DNA from: Symsagittifera roscoffensis
Taxonomy: Eukaryota; Xenacoelomorpha; Acoela; Convolutidae
Direction of reading: 5' to 3'
Assembly: GCF_963678635.1 (NCBI RefSeq)
Contig: NC_087063.1
Coordinates: 53,399,074 to 53,463,073, forward strand
DNA length: 64,000 bases
In this document: piece after piece, positions 1-10,499 of the stretch
Position numbering within the stretch: position 1 is the first letter of the stretch
Layout: each line of letters begins with the position of its first letter
Made by a program: the position numbers and the translations under genes
The notes under the pieces: model-generated
What the model was told of the DNA's origin: nothing
Database searches by the model: none
What the model saw: the letters and a program-made list of their open reading frames with translations, nothing else

Positions 1-1219
1 AGGTGTTTTTTCCTTTGTGCCATCTTGCGCACGATCGATTGCCTTTTCTTCTTTAGAAACAGGGTCTTTTCGTGTTTCTGTGCTTGTTTGATCTTCAGGC
101 GAAGGGATTTTTACTGTAGGGAGAGACGCTCCATTTCGGTATCGGACTTCACTTTTCCCATCTTCTGAACGTATCCCACAACCTCTTCGGCGGCTTTTTG
201 TACTGCAACAACAGCGTCGTCCCAATTTTCAATTCCATCAAGTTTGTTGTCCAAGACTTTCTGGTTTTCCTTTCTGACAGAATGTGAGCTTGGAGCAGTC
301 GAATTTGCGAGCTTGGTTCTTCCGTTGATTCTTAGCTAGATAGACCCGAAACTTCCGGATGTCGTACTTAGCTATGACTATACGATTGTGGCTGTGGACG
401 CGAGTCCCTGCATAGCTCCTGCTGTTGCGTAGGTTTCTCTTCAGATTATGTCTTGTTTACAGATTATAAAGTCTATACCGTCAGACAGTTGTCATTGATT
501 TGACGTTTACTTTCCCAGGTGGTAATATGGGCGACTTTGTGCTGAAAAGTGCTATTAGACACAAAGAAGCAGTTTGCTTCGCAAAAATCAACGAGCGTCC
601 TCGTGTATAGCGTCCCATACACTCTTCGCCTTCTTGCTTTTTCCCGATCTTAGCATTAAAGTCTCCACAGATGAACACTGTCCCGGTAATTTCATCTAGT
701 GCGACATTAAGCTCACTGTAAAGCCATCAACTCTTCGAGGCTCTCCGTTAGTCTTCCACTTTGGGGTTCGTACACGTTGACGATGGTTAATAGCTCCTTT
801 GTTTTTTGGATTGTTAGTTTCAAATTTATGATGTTCGGAGCCTGAGTTGCTCTATGGACATTCTTCCGTCGGATCTTCATTCTCATTTTCCCAACTTTAC
901 AGGCGGTGTATTGCAGCTCGCCTATTTCAAGTTGAAGAGCCGATATTCTGTCATTTATCTTCCAGTACTTGTAGACGTTGTTCTTCCACATCTCGGATAT
1001 GGCGAAGCCATTTCCGTAGTGGGGGCTGTCCGATGGAAGGGAGATTACTCTCCCTTCCATCTGTCCGATGGAAGGGGGCTGTCCGATGGAAAGGGTATCT
1101 TGAAAACAACATATATCCACTTTCTTTTCTTTCAAGTCTTTTGCCAGCTCGACCTTCTTCTGATCCTCAGTGAGACCTCTAACGTTGAAAGATGCCAGTT
1201 TCAACTCTTTTTGAATCAT
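1..1219 (-). pseudogene. LINE ORF2, 5' part: apurinic-type endonuclease, broken, continues beyond window
   Basis: The 5' end of a non-LTR retrotransposon ORF2 that would cut target DNA before reverse transcription. The first frame (1219 to 713) opens with LASFNVRGL and then DICCFQDT, the N-terminal motifs of exonuclease-endonuclease-phosphatase family LINE endonucleases. A second frame (678 to 481) carries FICGDFNAKIG, the internal GDFNA motif. A third, frameshifted stretch near 350-480 reads RSYAGTRVHSHNRIV, matching the usual position of the C-terminal SDH motif, with SHN in its place. At least two frameshifts and a small tandem insert (1026-1095) break the gene. The reverse transcriptase should lie left of base 1. 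The ORF1-like gene upstream on the same strand fits one element. Clade unknown. Confidence 0.8.
1026..1095. repeat. Short tandem insert with hairpin inside the LINE endonuclease
   Basis: Three near-copies of a 16-base unit, ctgtccgatggaaggg, begin at 1026, 1061 and 1079. Between the first two is a perfect 12-bp inverted repeat with a 6-base loop (1032-1043 and 1050-1061). The block sits between endonuclease motifs and is read as low-complexity IGQ/SIG residues, so it looks like a local slippage or fold-back insertion. Confidence 0.8.
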
Positions 1220-1292
1220 ACCGCTAGGACTGTAGACAGTGAATCCCTGTATATTGAAAAAAAAGGGATTAGTGGCTCGTCACTACCACTCT

Positions 1293-1525
1293 TCAGTGTC
1301 TGCGAAATCATAAAAGGTTACTTGTCGTTCATATCCAAATCGAAATTTTAAAAATTAGCATGTCAGTTAAAACTAACTCTACCCAGTTTGTCCAATCTTT
1401 CAAATAACGTCGCTAATTCATTGAAACCATCAATCTTCCCGAATAGATGTTCGATCTTCTAATCTATAAAAATTCGATTGCAAAACTGCATTTTCGTACA
1501 TTCTGGTCGTATGTCACATACTCCC
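1293..1525 (+). repeat. Dispersed direct repeat, copy 1 (partner 17468-17694)
   Basis: A block of about 230 bp starting tcagtgtctgcgaaat and ending with gtatgtcacata recurs in the same orientation at 17468-17694 with scattered substitutions. It lies between the LINE ORF1 and ORF2 remnants here, and next to the centre of the large inverted repeat there. It could be an LTR remnant of the minus-strand gypsy element or an unrelated short mobile sequence; no ends are clear enough to choose. Confidence 0.75.
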
Positions 1526-2309
1526 CGGACAGCCCGGTCAATGTCCTCATTGAGTCTCATAGTCTTCATCAAAATGGTACAGTGCCATCGAACAGAATTT
1601 ACAAAATGCATCAAATCACTTTTATCCGCCTCATATCAACTGACTGCAGAATATAAATGGCACCATACCACAGTACTATAGCCTTCCAAATTCTTTCACT
1701 AATCTGCACTTTCGAGGATATGACTTAAGATAAAACATTTTTTTAGACTTCCAACGTCCATTTCCCGATTTGAAATTTTTTCTTCTAGGTTTTGAAAAGT
1801 GTTGGGACGCAGGACGGTCCTGCCAACCAACAAACTAAACTTATCCTACAATGTTTCTACCCTTTGGAAATTTAGTTGTTACTGGTCCTGAATAATAAAA
1901 TTTAGGAACTCAGTGGTTAGAAGGAACAATGAAATAACCTCCCTCTTCAAGAGATTACCCAAGCCTTTCATATCACCACAAAGTGATCAGTCGTCCTAGT
2001 TGATTAAAAACAATAATGCAGGCTGGAATATTTTAATATACTCTCCACTCAAGCCACTAACTAAAATCATAATGCAAACTTATAAATGCAACAAATTCTT
2101 TAATCTTCAAAACTCAACTAAGTTTTTCTCTTCAGTTTCAATTGCAAATTTAGTTGCTTTGTTTCTCATTTGAGATTTTGTCACCCACATACAATTCTGA
2201 GTTTTAACATCTTCTCTTGATTTCCTTCTTTGTTTGTCGTTTAGAAATTCTAAAACTCCTAAATTCTTCTAACTTTTTTTCTTTTTGCATCTTGTTTTTC
2301 GGCCATTTG
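1526..2309. other. Non-coding LINE ORF1-ORF2 interval
   Basis: AT-rich sequence with no credible coding frame. From about 1717 upward it belongs to the LINE segment repeated in inverted orientation at 61538-62617. The part from 1526 to 1716 matches nothing else I could find in the window. Confidence 0.6.
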
Positions 2310-2758
2310 TCAATGTTCCATCTCCTCCTCCTGCGACATTGACTCCGCACTTTCAGTCTCTGTGTCTTGATACACGTCGGTAGCTATTCTGACGCTGTTG
2401 GAAGCAGTACTCCTACACTTCTGCTCTTCTACTCTTTGCTTAAAGTAAGGTAGAGGATCAACGTTAGTTTCTCTGTTTCGGCAGAAAATGTTGTGGTGGC
2501 ACAACGTCACGTTTCTCTCCAAGTCTTACTTCAACATCTCTTCTTTTTCCCTTAGGCCACATTTACTTGTCCTAGAAGTTCTCTTCACTGTGGTGGTTAG
2601 TGTACGCCGATGAGTTATGAAAGCTCGCTTAAAAGCTCCTGCTCTAATGTCCAGCTGATACGCACTGTACACTCTGCTGTGCTTCGACATATATTTCTTG
2701 ACATACTCGTACAACCATGCAGTCATGTTGGCTCTGAACCATGGCATCATACGTCTTC
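1717..2758 (-). repeat. LINE segment, left member of a 57-kb-spaced inverted pair
   Basis: The end of the ORF1-like gene plus about 600 bp of downstream sequence. The reverse complement occurs at 61538-62617: same start at the ATGCCATGG region of ORF1, same acidic tail coding SMSQEEEMEH, and same distal landmarks such as the ggcaggaccg and catatcct blocks. The two copies have diverged by substitutions and small indels. Everything between them (about 58.8 kb) is gypsy and satellite sequence. Confidence 0.85.
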
Positions 2759-4516
2759 TGGCCCGTATCGTTTTCACTTCCATCGGAATTTTCAAGATTC
2801 TGCACATTGTCTCAAAAAGATCTAAGTTTTTTAGACAATCCAATTCCTATAACTGTTCTTTAGTCGGCGTTTCCTGTCTATTCTTCTCTCCTACATGAGC
2901 TTCCAGCCATCGTATTGCCATCATAACTCCTACTATCACTATCGTTTTGGGCTGTGATGAATCTGGTAAACCCATGGAGAGCAACTCTCCTCAGTCCCAG
3001 ATCAACACCAGATTACTACGCCCGGGGTACCTCCATGTTTGTAGCAAGCAATGGCAGGGGAACTCATCATGTGTTAACATGATGCTCCTGCAATTACGCT
3101 TTCCCGAAGCTTCCAGTAGTGGTTCCACTTCCATCATCACTCGGTGGACTTCATCATTCTCATCTACTGTATTGTAATCCGTAACGGTTGATCGTCTCTG
3201 TTTTTGTCTCTCAAAGTCACTGAAGTTCCCACTGACGTATCCCATGAACTTCTTTCCCAGTATCGATTCCAACTCCTCCTTAGTTCTCTCTGGAACTGCT
3301 GAGAACAATTTGCACAGTAACTCATAAAACTTTTCTGACCTTCTCGCCAGTCTCTGACATTCTCGTCGGTCTACGATAAGTTTAACTATGCCGGATGTTA
3401 ATTTCCGCCTCCATCGCTTCTCTCCACTTTCCAATATACTTCTGCTCGGTTTGCAACACTCCCGGAAACTCTTCTACACTGATGGTCGTAACCATCTCGT
3501 GCTCTTAATCTAGATTCAATAGTGACTCTAAGGAACCAAACATGCTGTAGAATCCTAGTGCAGTCACTAGATTCACCTCGGTTCCTCCATGGCAATCTGC
3601 AATCAATTTCGTTTCCGTTTTGGCCTTCCTCACAATGTTCCCAAACAATCTCGTCAATCGCTTGTGTTGTTTCTCCAGGGTGTTTACGCAACCCAGAACT
3701 CCACAGACGTGACCTTCCAGTCCAGGGTGTTTACGCAATCCAGAACTCCACAGATGTGACCTTCCAGTCCACAGACTTCTGTCAGACAGCTACCAGGTTT
3801 GACCTAAACTTCTGGTCCGCAGCCAGGCAACTCTACTTTATCTTCTCCGTTGCTCTTAGAGGCTGTCGTCATCAAATTATAGATGATGTTCAGGTCACGC
3901 AAGTTACAGTCTGAGTTCAGTTCCCTCTGCGCGTCTTGTGTCTTCTTCCGTACTGAGCATGGTTTTGGTCATTTCGTCCATCTCCCTGCTGGTCTTCTCC
4001 AGTTCCTCAATCGTTCCGTTAAGATCTTGCATGATTTCGTTCGTCTGAACCTCTTCTTCTACTCTCGCTCTCTTTGGTGGCACAGCTGCTCTCAGTTGTG
4101 AACAAGACGAGGCAGACTTGCTGTTCATCTCCTGATGTATCCTTCTCAGACCAGGCCTAGGCTTGGTTGGCAGAGGCATCTCACCTGGTTGGTAGGTCCT
4201 GGAACTTCCCAATCCGGGCTCGTTCGCCAAGTCACTTCCTGAGAGAGCCCCGTTTCTCCACCTCATTACCCTCATTTACCCTCAAGTTAGGGCGGTCTAG
4301 TACTCCTCTTTCTCCATAAGCTACCATCAATAAGATTTCCGTGGGGCGGTCCCTACGGTTATCATGTCCCAAGATGTTTATCAAGGCGGCCAGCAACATG
4401 ACTACCTCTGGGTCTTCCAGAGCGAGCTCTCGATCCATCAGCCGTCGATAGATTGCATCTATCATCTGTCCTACGTACGCCTCTGCCATATATTCGTTCA
4501 AATCAAAGTTGACCAT
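2310..4516 (-). pseudogene. LINE ORF1-like gene, broken into several frames
   Basis: A run of minus-strand frames in plausible order: an N-terminal piece (4516-4232, starting MVNFDLNEYMAEAY), a charged piece with a coiled-coil look (4275-3904, IEELEKTSREMDEMTKT), a middle piece interrupted near 3674-3767 by a 47-bp duplication, a basic and helical piece (3434-2991, with VDRRECQRLARRSEKFYELL), then a C-terminal piece (2843-2526, with PWFRANMTAWLYEYVKKYM) and an acidic tail. I recognise no named domain. The call as ORF1 rests on its position just upstream of the LINE endonuclease on the same strand. At least four frameshifts are needed to join the pieces. A plus-strand copy of the C-terminal part lies at 61538-62010. 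Confidence 0.6.
3674..3767. repeat. 47-bp direct tandem duplication
   Basis: Two adjacent copies (3674-3720 and 3721-3767), each starting tccagggtgtttacgcaa and differing at only two bases. Forty-seven is not a multiple of three, so the event shifts the reading frame of the ORF1-like gene. Two overlapping frames here both start MRKHPG for this reason. Confidence 0.9.
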
Positions 4517-5336
4517 CTTCTTCTAGATTCGTTTCTTATTATCAGTTTGATCAATAGAAATCAGGTGAATAATTAAACGATCAATCAGGATCTAGAAAAG
4601 AGGTCACGAAAATCACACTTGTCAGCTTTACTCTAATTTTATATTAAAATTTAATTAAAAAGGTTGGTTAAAAAATTTTGATCCTAAAATTTATTAAAAT
4701 CAGTTTGATGCAAAAAGTTTGGAATTCGTCATTCGGTTATTCATGGTCACTTATCCCTTCTTATCCAGGGTCTTAATAACATAACACACAACATAATAAA
4801 ACACACATATCGCACACAACACACATTTAGTATGACGCCTTCTTGCATGCAACCTAAACTCAGCCTATACTTAAATAATATTTCTTATATAAATATACTT
4901 GTATATTAGTATCAGAAAAGATTACGTGTATCAGTGCATACAACTCCAGTGTATGCAGTCATCCTCGGTTCGGATCGTACATTGGAAGCGAGAGTTCCTT
5001 CACTTCCTTTCCAAGGAAGTCTCTCAATCTTGTCAAGGACAAGACTATGTTTTCCGGGTCCACGTGCCGCATCTCCATCGCCCTCGTCACCAAGAAGCAT
5101 AAGTACTTTCTCGGTATCTCTGATGCCGCGGGAGGCAAGGCTGCTACCCCTCCTATTCCTGGTCTTTGCTTCCAAAGGAATTCTATGTTTTTATATTCTC
5201 TCTTAAAATCTGCCGCTAACGCTTCCTAAAACTCATGTCTGCTGTGATTGCTATCGCACATGTTCTATTTGTGAGTATAAAATCGCTATCTTTCAATATT
5301 ATGCTTCTTGAGTATTCATTTGGCAAGTTAAATTAT
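4517..5336. other. Non-coding interval between LINE and gypsy
   Basis: No convincing gene on either strand. Bases 4780-4835 are a CA-rich, low-complexity stretch (acacaacataataaaacaca). If the minus-strand gypsy once had a 3' LTR directly after pol it should lie here, but I found no match to its 5' region at 13.6-17.4 kb. The LTR is either lost or too diverged to see by eye. Confidence 0.5.
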
Positions 5337-6360
5337 GACTCAACTACTCTCCCTATGTCCGGTTTCTTAGGGTCCTCGCCTATTTCTGCTTCTAGTTCAC
5401 CTGTCTCTCTTGCTATTCTTAATTTTTTTATTAATAATTTTTCAAAGTGGGTAAGTCCTATCCCCACTCCCCGGACAAAAATATCCATCGACGTCCCCGT
5501 CGATCGCATACCGGATATTAAATCGAGGTTGGATGCAGGAATGAGTAATTGCCCTTCCTGGGCAGCCCAGTAAGGATCCTCCCTTTCGGTTTTTTAATGT
5601 ATTTCATGCTCTCACGATCATCATCTTGAATCGTGACACTAGTCTCCATTGGGTCCGACGTCATTTCGTTCAGCCATTCCAAGATACGCAGATTCGTCAA
5701 GTCTTGTTCATAGGATTGCTGTTGCTCGTTGTCGAATTCTACCTCGGGCTTGGACCGGTCATCGATCCACTCCTCGTCGCGGTCGTCGACTATGTCGTTG
5801 TCTTGCGACACGGTTATTTCTTCTAGACCCACCGATTCTTCCACTATTTTCTTCTGATCTATTCTGTCCACTACGAGGTCGTCTCCGTAAGGATTGTATT
5901 TCTTCGTGAGTCTTGTCTTGTCACTCGGTCGAGTCTGTATCGTAAACGGAAGTTCTGGTTCCAAATTCTTAGGGACCTCCATTTGTTCGGGGTCTTGCCA
6001 GTCCTCTTCTGCGTAGGGTAAGGTTTCTTCATCTGCTTGAATCACCTCGTTGGGATCCAGGTCCAATGGTGGACTTGATCCTTCCTCTACGACCTCATTC
6101 CCATCATTCTTTCCCCTGGTGCCCTTCTCATTGACCTCACGAGCAGGGTCCATCATCAGATAATCCCCTTCTTCCATGTCTGCAGGTATACACCAGTCTT
6201 CCGTCGACGGGTTGTGTGGCTTAATGTTTTTATAGTGAGCGGCTCGGACGGGGCTCAGTCTATGAAAACTTCCCTCCTGGTGCACTTCCGTAATCATGAA
6301 GGGTCCCCTCCAAATTTTTAAGAGCTATTTCGTTCCTTTCGGTGGTATAATGTTCTGAAA
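5337..6360 (-). pseudogene. gypsy pol C-terminus: GPY/F module and acidic tail
   Basis: Continues the integrase. Just before 6297 the frame reads LLKIWRGPFMITEVHQEGSF, the GPY/F module found at the C-terminus of many Ty3/gypsy integrases, with one stop codon a few residues upstream. A frame of about 260 residues follows (6297-5518), rich in Asp and Glu, with no membrane segment or chromodomain that I can see. A final shifted piece (5520-5337) with HFEKLLIKKLRIARETG ends the gene. The acidic tail is unusual in length for a gypsy pol. Its function is unknown. Confidence 0.65.
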
Positions 6361-6394
6361 TACCCATAGGTAGTCTCCTCTCTAGTAAGCTTTT

Positions 6395-7200
6395 TCACCA
6401 GCTGCTTTTTTTATCGACTCTTTTCCTCTGCCTTGCCTGTGCCTGCTGAGTATTCCGTCTACACAAATCGTTTAGTTCTTGTTGACGTCTAATCACATCC
6501 CTTATGTAGACTTGTGGTGATGTTTTCTTCCCCTCATACTCTGGGTAAAAGAAAGTCAAGGGCAAAGACTTCTCGTGTCCGGTTAACATCATGCGTGGAC
6601 TAACTCCGGTGGCGGAGTGTTGCGTGCTGTTGTAAGCTTCCATCGCCTGTGGAAGGCATCTGTCCCAATCGGTCATGTACCTGGAACAATATACCCTCAG
6701 CATCGACAGTAACATTCGAATTTGCCTTTCCACTAAGCCATTCGTCTGGGGATGGTATGTCGTGGTGTGAGCTTGAGCCACCTGTGAACGTCTCATGAGC
6801 TCTTTCGTAAGTTCTCCCACGAAGGCTGTTCCGTTATCCGATTGAAACGTCATCGGACAACCATATCTTGCTATCATGGCATTGATTAGGTGATCGCACG
6901 TCTCTTCTGCTGAAGCAGTTATGCAGGGCACGGCCTCTGCATACTTCGTGTAGTGTTTTACGATGACCAAGACCTGATTATATCCACTGTACGTCATACA
7001 CATTTTCTGGTTGTCAATCTTTTCTCCCTCGTTGAAATCAGATGATTCGATCGACTGCAAAGGAAATCGCAATTTCCTTAGATCCTTGACCTGTCATTCC
7101 AGGCCACTCAAAGCGCTTCAGAATCCTCTATTATTTATTTGTCGATTCACTGATGGCCCATCTGATCATGCGACCTGAATAAAATTCTTTCTGATAGAGC
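6395..7200 (-). pseudogene. gypsy integrase (zinc-binding remnant and catalytic core)
   Basis: Would join element cDNA to host DNA. The catalytic core shows KHYTKYAEAVPC, then QSDNGTAF with the second catalytic Asp, then YHPQTNGLVERQ with the catalytic Glu. Asp and Glu are separated by 35 residues, the D-x35-E spacing of retroelement integrases. The expected first Asp motif of the core is missing or replaced around 7010-7060, so the triad is incomplete. Just upstream a frame near 7160-7180 reads SHDQMGH, which fits the paired His of the HHCC zinc-binding domain. Residues after the core (RRQQELNDLCRRNTQQAQAR) lead into the GPY/F module. Confidence 0.85.
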
Positions 7201-7210
7201 TGCGGCAACA

Positions 7211-8007
7211 CTATCGCGTTATATTTGTACAGGATTTGTCTTCTTCTCTTCTCTTGCAGGCCACGACCCCGTCCTTGTTCAGATATAACCTTCCCTCTTT
7301 CGGCTTGAAATACTGTCTCAGAAAACGGTAACTGTCTTCCTCCAGGTCATCTTTGTCTGGTGTTCCATTTTTGATCCGCCTTTTCAAGTTAATAGTCATG
7401 AGGTCATTTCTTTGTGCTCTTAGTAGGTCTGAGAGTCTGTATCTTGCCTTCAAGTAGGTCTTAATGACCCTCAAATGACTATTCACTTCATCTGGCTGAT
7501 GCGTGTCATCTTCAAACCTCACACACCAAATTTTCGCCAATGGCTCTGTCCCTTGTCTGAAGGGTTGAAGATCAATCCTGATCACTTCTTTCTGCGGCAA
7601 CAAACTCATCGATCGTTTCGATACCGCTATTTTCTATAGATCATCCGCTGCGTTGTCAAAGACTGTCTCGCTACGTAGCAGGTAGCGATCACTGTCAGGG
7701 TGTTGATGTAACTCTCTGTCGATGTCTCTTGCTCGAGTTTGTCCAGCAATGAGAGGCTGTTTATGTTCATACGAGAGAGTTCCTGTTGGACCAGGTTCAA
7801 ACGTAGCAAAAGATCCAAAGGCACTGGGTCCTTCTTTAATAAGATCTTTATTTCCGCTGCTTTCTCCACCGGTAATTCGGGGTGTCCCGGAATCATATGT
7901 CCAGACTTGTCTAACCATCTCGTCAAGGGAAGCGCTTCATAAGTTTCTTTGTCCAGAAACGAGAACCCCGCCTTGATTTCTGCCTGATTGGCTTGCTTCT
8001 GTTCCAA
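7211..8007 (-). pseudogene. gypsy pol linker between RNase H and integrase
   Basis: Two consecutive minus-strand frames (8007-7627 and 7609-7211), separated by stops, fill the space between RNase H and the integrase zinc-binding domain. Visible pieces include FLDKETYEALPLTRWLDK and a basic stretch, NDLMTINLKRRIKNGTPDKD. The last part (GRLYLNKDGVVACKRRE) resembles the short beta-rich segment just before the integrase HHCC domain in gypsy pol. No enzyme motif. Confidence 0.55.
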
Positions 8008-8059
8008 TCTTCAATAGAGCTCGGTTTTCTTGTTGAGGCTGTCAGCATTCTGATGTTTG

Positions 8060-8590
8060 TCACGCATCCTGGGCTCGTTTATCATGTGGTAGCCATCTAA
8101 TCTGACTATCCACCGACCAATATTGCTCTGATGCATCGAGTACGTCTTCAACCAGGATAACGCTCTATTTTCCACTTGTAACATAAACGGAGTGTTCCCT
8201 TAGTATGCACGGTACTTCTCCACGAAAGTGACCACTGCAATTATTTCTGCCTTTGGTGCACCATACTTCATTTCAGTGTCACTCAACACCTTAGTGCCAT
8301 ATGCAATGGGACGGAGAATTGTTCTTCCATTCCATTCCTGCTCTTGATGCAGTATTCCTGAGATGGCTACTACTGATGCGTCTGTGTCAAGAACATACAT
8401 GCCCTTCTCTGTAGGCATGCCTAGCACTGGCGCTTCGCACAATTCCCGCTCTATGATCTCGAAGGCAGCTTGAGCTTCTTCATTCCATTCGAACTTCTTC
8501 CTTTTATTGCGCATCAGCTTCTGCATGGGATATAACTTGTCTGCATATCTTTTTATGAACTCACGTTAATAATTGGCAAACCCTATGAAG
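8060..8590 (-). pseudogene. gypsy RNase H domain with RT thumb junction
   Basis: Would degrade the RNA strand of the RNA-DNA hybrid. The thumb/connection starts with an FANYYREFIKRYADKLYP-type motif in which one Tyr codon is a stop (about 8567). It continues to EWNEEAQAAFEII. The RNase H fold follows with YVLDTDASVVAISGIL (first catalytic Asp), AYGTKVLSDTEMKYG and PKAEIIAVVTFVEKYRAY (catalytic Glu). A shifted frame downstream carries RWIVRLDGY and HQNADSL, the usual end of the domain. The order after the RT palm confirms the assignment. Confidence 0.85.
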
Positions 8591-8768
8591 CTAATGAGTT
8601 GTGTGTTCGTTCTGGGAGCCTTCCATGTCAACACAGCTGCTAATCATTCCGGTTCCGGCCTCCTGCCACGCCTGTCCACCATTCTTCCTAGAAACTTGAT
8701 TGAATCCCTGAAGATTCACATTTCGATGGTTTGCATTTCAAGCCTGCTCTTTTCATGCAGCCAAAGAC

Positions 8769-9345
8769 CTAACCGAGCCGATCAATGTGGTCTTTCAGGG
8801 TGGGTGTTGCTATGACCACGTCATCCACGCACCACATCACAAGGTTCCCGTACCTCTTCATCACTCTGGTCATAGCCTGAGCCATCAGTCTTTGAAAAAG
8901 TGCAGTGGCGTTGCACAAGCCGAAGGGCATTCTCTTCCACTGGTACAACCCCAATTCACATGAGAATTCGGTCTTTTCTCTGTCCTTCTTCAGCAGAGGG
9001 ACCTGCCAGAAGGCAGAACCCAAGTCCAGTGTGGTGAAGAACTTGGCGCCACCAAGTTTCGAGAGGCTGTCGTCTATTCGCGGTATCGGGTACGCATCTT
9101 TTATGGTCACTGCGTTCAAGTTAGGAAAATCGCAACAAAACCTAAGCTGCCCCCTTCTTCCTGGCCATGACTACCCCGCACGCCCACGGCGATTTCGACG
9201 GCTCTTTTATGTCGTATTCGAGCAACATTTCTATTTCCGCTCAGCACGCATCCGACTTATGAGGCGTCACTCGCCTTGCGCCTTCCCTATGAGGAACGGC
9301 GCCGGCCTCTAATTCGTGTTCGACAAAGTTGCAGCAGCCGATGTC
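8769..9345 (-). pseudogene. gypsy reverse transcriptase palm and fingers
   Basis: The N-terminal part in broken frames (9310-9120) shows PHKSDAC, then a stop, then EMLLEYDIKEPSKSPWACGV, the start of a gypsy RT. The intact frame 9119-8769 continues with DAYPIPRIDD, FTTLDLGSAFWQVPL (first catalytic Asp) and MPFGLCNATALFQRLM. The catalytic box at 8820-8831 reads CVDD instead of the usual Y/F-x-D-D. One stop (probably Arg to stop) and one frameshift separate the N-terminal and central pieces. Confidence 0.9.
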
Positions 9346-9506
9346 GGCCTTATGTTTTGAAAATACGACCGCATTCTAATTTAAAACCGCCCTCAATGAT
9401 TCAAAGTCTCCCTCACCTATTTTTCCTCTCAAGTGCTCTATCTCCTGCAAAACCGGTTTGTCGGATTCTAGTTCATATGACGAGGGGCGTTCCGAAAAAA
9501 AATCGA

Positions 9507-10433
9507 TCAGCTCAACAAACCGTCATTCGGCTCAGATTTCATTAAAAATAGTTTGTTATTAGATTTAAATTCATCAATTCTCTTTAAAATTTTTTTAGCA
9601 TGATTCGGGCAGTCTTTTACACTATATCTCTTCACGTTTTGTGTCTCTTCATAGTCGGTTTTCATCGGCAAGGCGTAACTAAGTTCCTTTCCACGCTGGT
9701 TCGTAACCGTGGTGTCCAGTGTATTGAACATCACACTGGCACACAGCCCGTTTCGTGTTATGGAAACGCTCCGACCTAAAATCACCGAGCTTTGACTGTT
9801 TGGGTTGGGTACCAAACAAACCTGTTTACTATCGCTTAACGAATTTAAATTTCTCCTTCTAAAAATTGCTACTACAGCTTGTCCCGGCTGTAGTTTTACC
9901 TTACTATCTATGAAGATTGGTACCTTGTTTTGATTTGTTTTTATTCTATTAATTGGTTTCCTAACATACTTCCCGTCCTGGTTTCTAATCCTTATTAGAC
10001 CGTTGTTCAATTCAATCATCAAATCGAAGTTCCTGACAAAATCACGGCCCAGGATGAATTGGTCTGAGTCGCCTAAATTCTCAACCACCAGGAAGCTCAT
10101 CCAAAGATCGCGTCCTCCCATAAGAAGGACCGTAATTGGTGTCCTTCCGGCCACGTAAACTACTCCGCGGTTGGCGGCCGCTAATCTGAGGTTCGTTGGA
10201 ATTAGATCTTCCCTCGTGAATCTCATTCTTTCCCATGTTTTTATTGGCATCACGCTTACCACTGCTACTGTATCCAGTAGTCCTGTTACTCCAATTTTCT
10301 TCCCATTGGTATCTAGCAGATTTGCAGTCACATCTGCCTTATACCCTATGTGTACTGCATCTTGCTCCATCATGGCGTCATGGCAAGTTCTGCGGACCTT
10401 AAGTTCTTCCTGTCCCAAATAGATCTGCCCCAT
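9507..10433 (-). pseudogene. gypsy aspartic protease region, active-site Gly changed to Val
   Basis: A frame of 308 residues, the longest uninterrupted one in this element. GVTGLLDTVAVVSVMP is the retropepsin active-site region; the box at 10263-10274 reads DTVA where the two right-hand copies have DTGA. FILGRDFVRNFDLMI is the conserved ILG motif near the protease end. Downstream residues (KLQPGQAVVAIFRRRNLN and on to NHAKKILKRIDEF) form the spacer to RT. The loss of Gly should destroy catalysis, so this long frame is probably preserved by chance or by recent decay. Confidence 0.8.
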
Positions 10434-10499
10434 TTAGTCGCTATCTGTTGTGACGTAGGTCCTGGTGTAGATACGTGTCCCGTCAACGTTCAACATCAC

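Noticed and set aside
847-1351. Plus-strand frames of 108 and 165 residues opposite the LINE endonuclease
   Set aside because: They are antisense to the endonuclease motifs and have no family resemblance.
5518-6297. Acidic 260-residue frame after integrase considered as an envelope gene
   Set aside because: No signal peptide, membrane segment or cleavage site. It begins with a GPY/F module, so it is the pol C-terminus.
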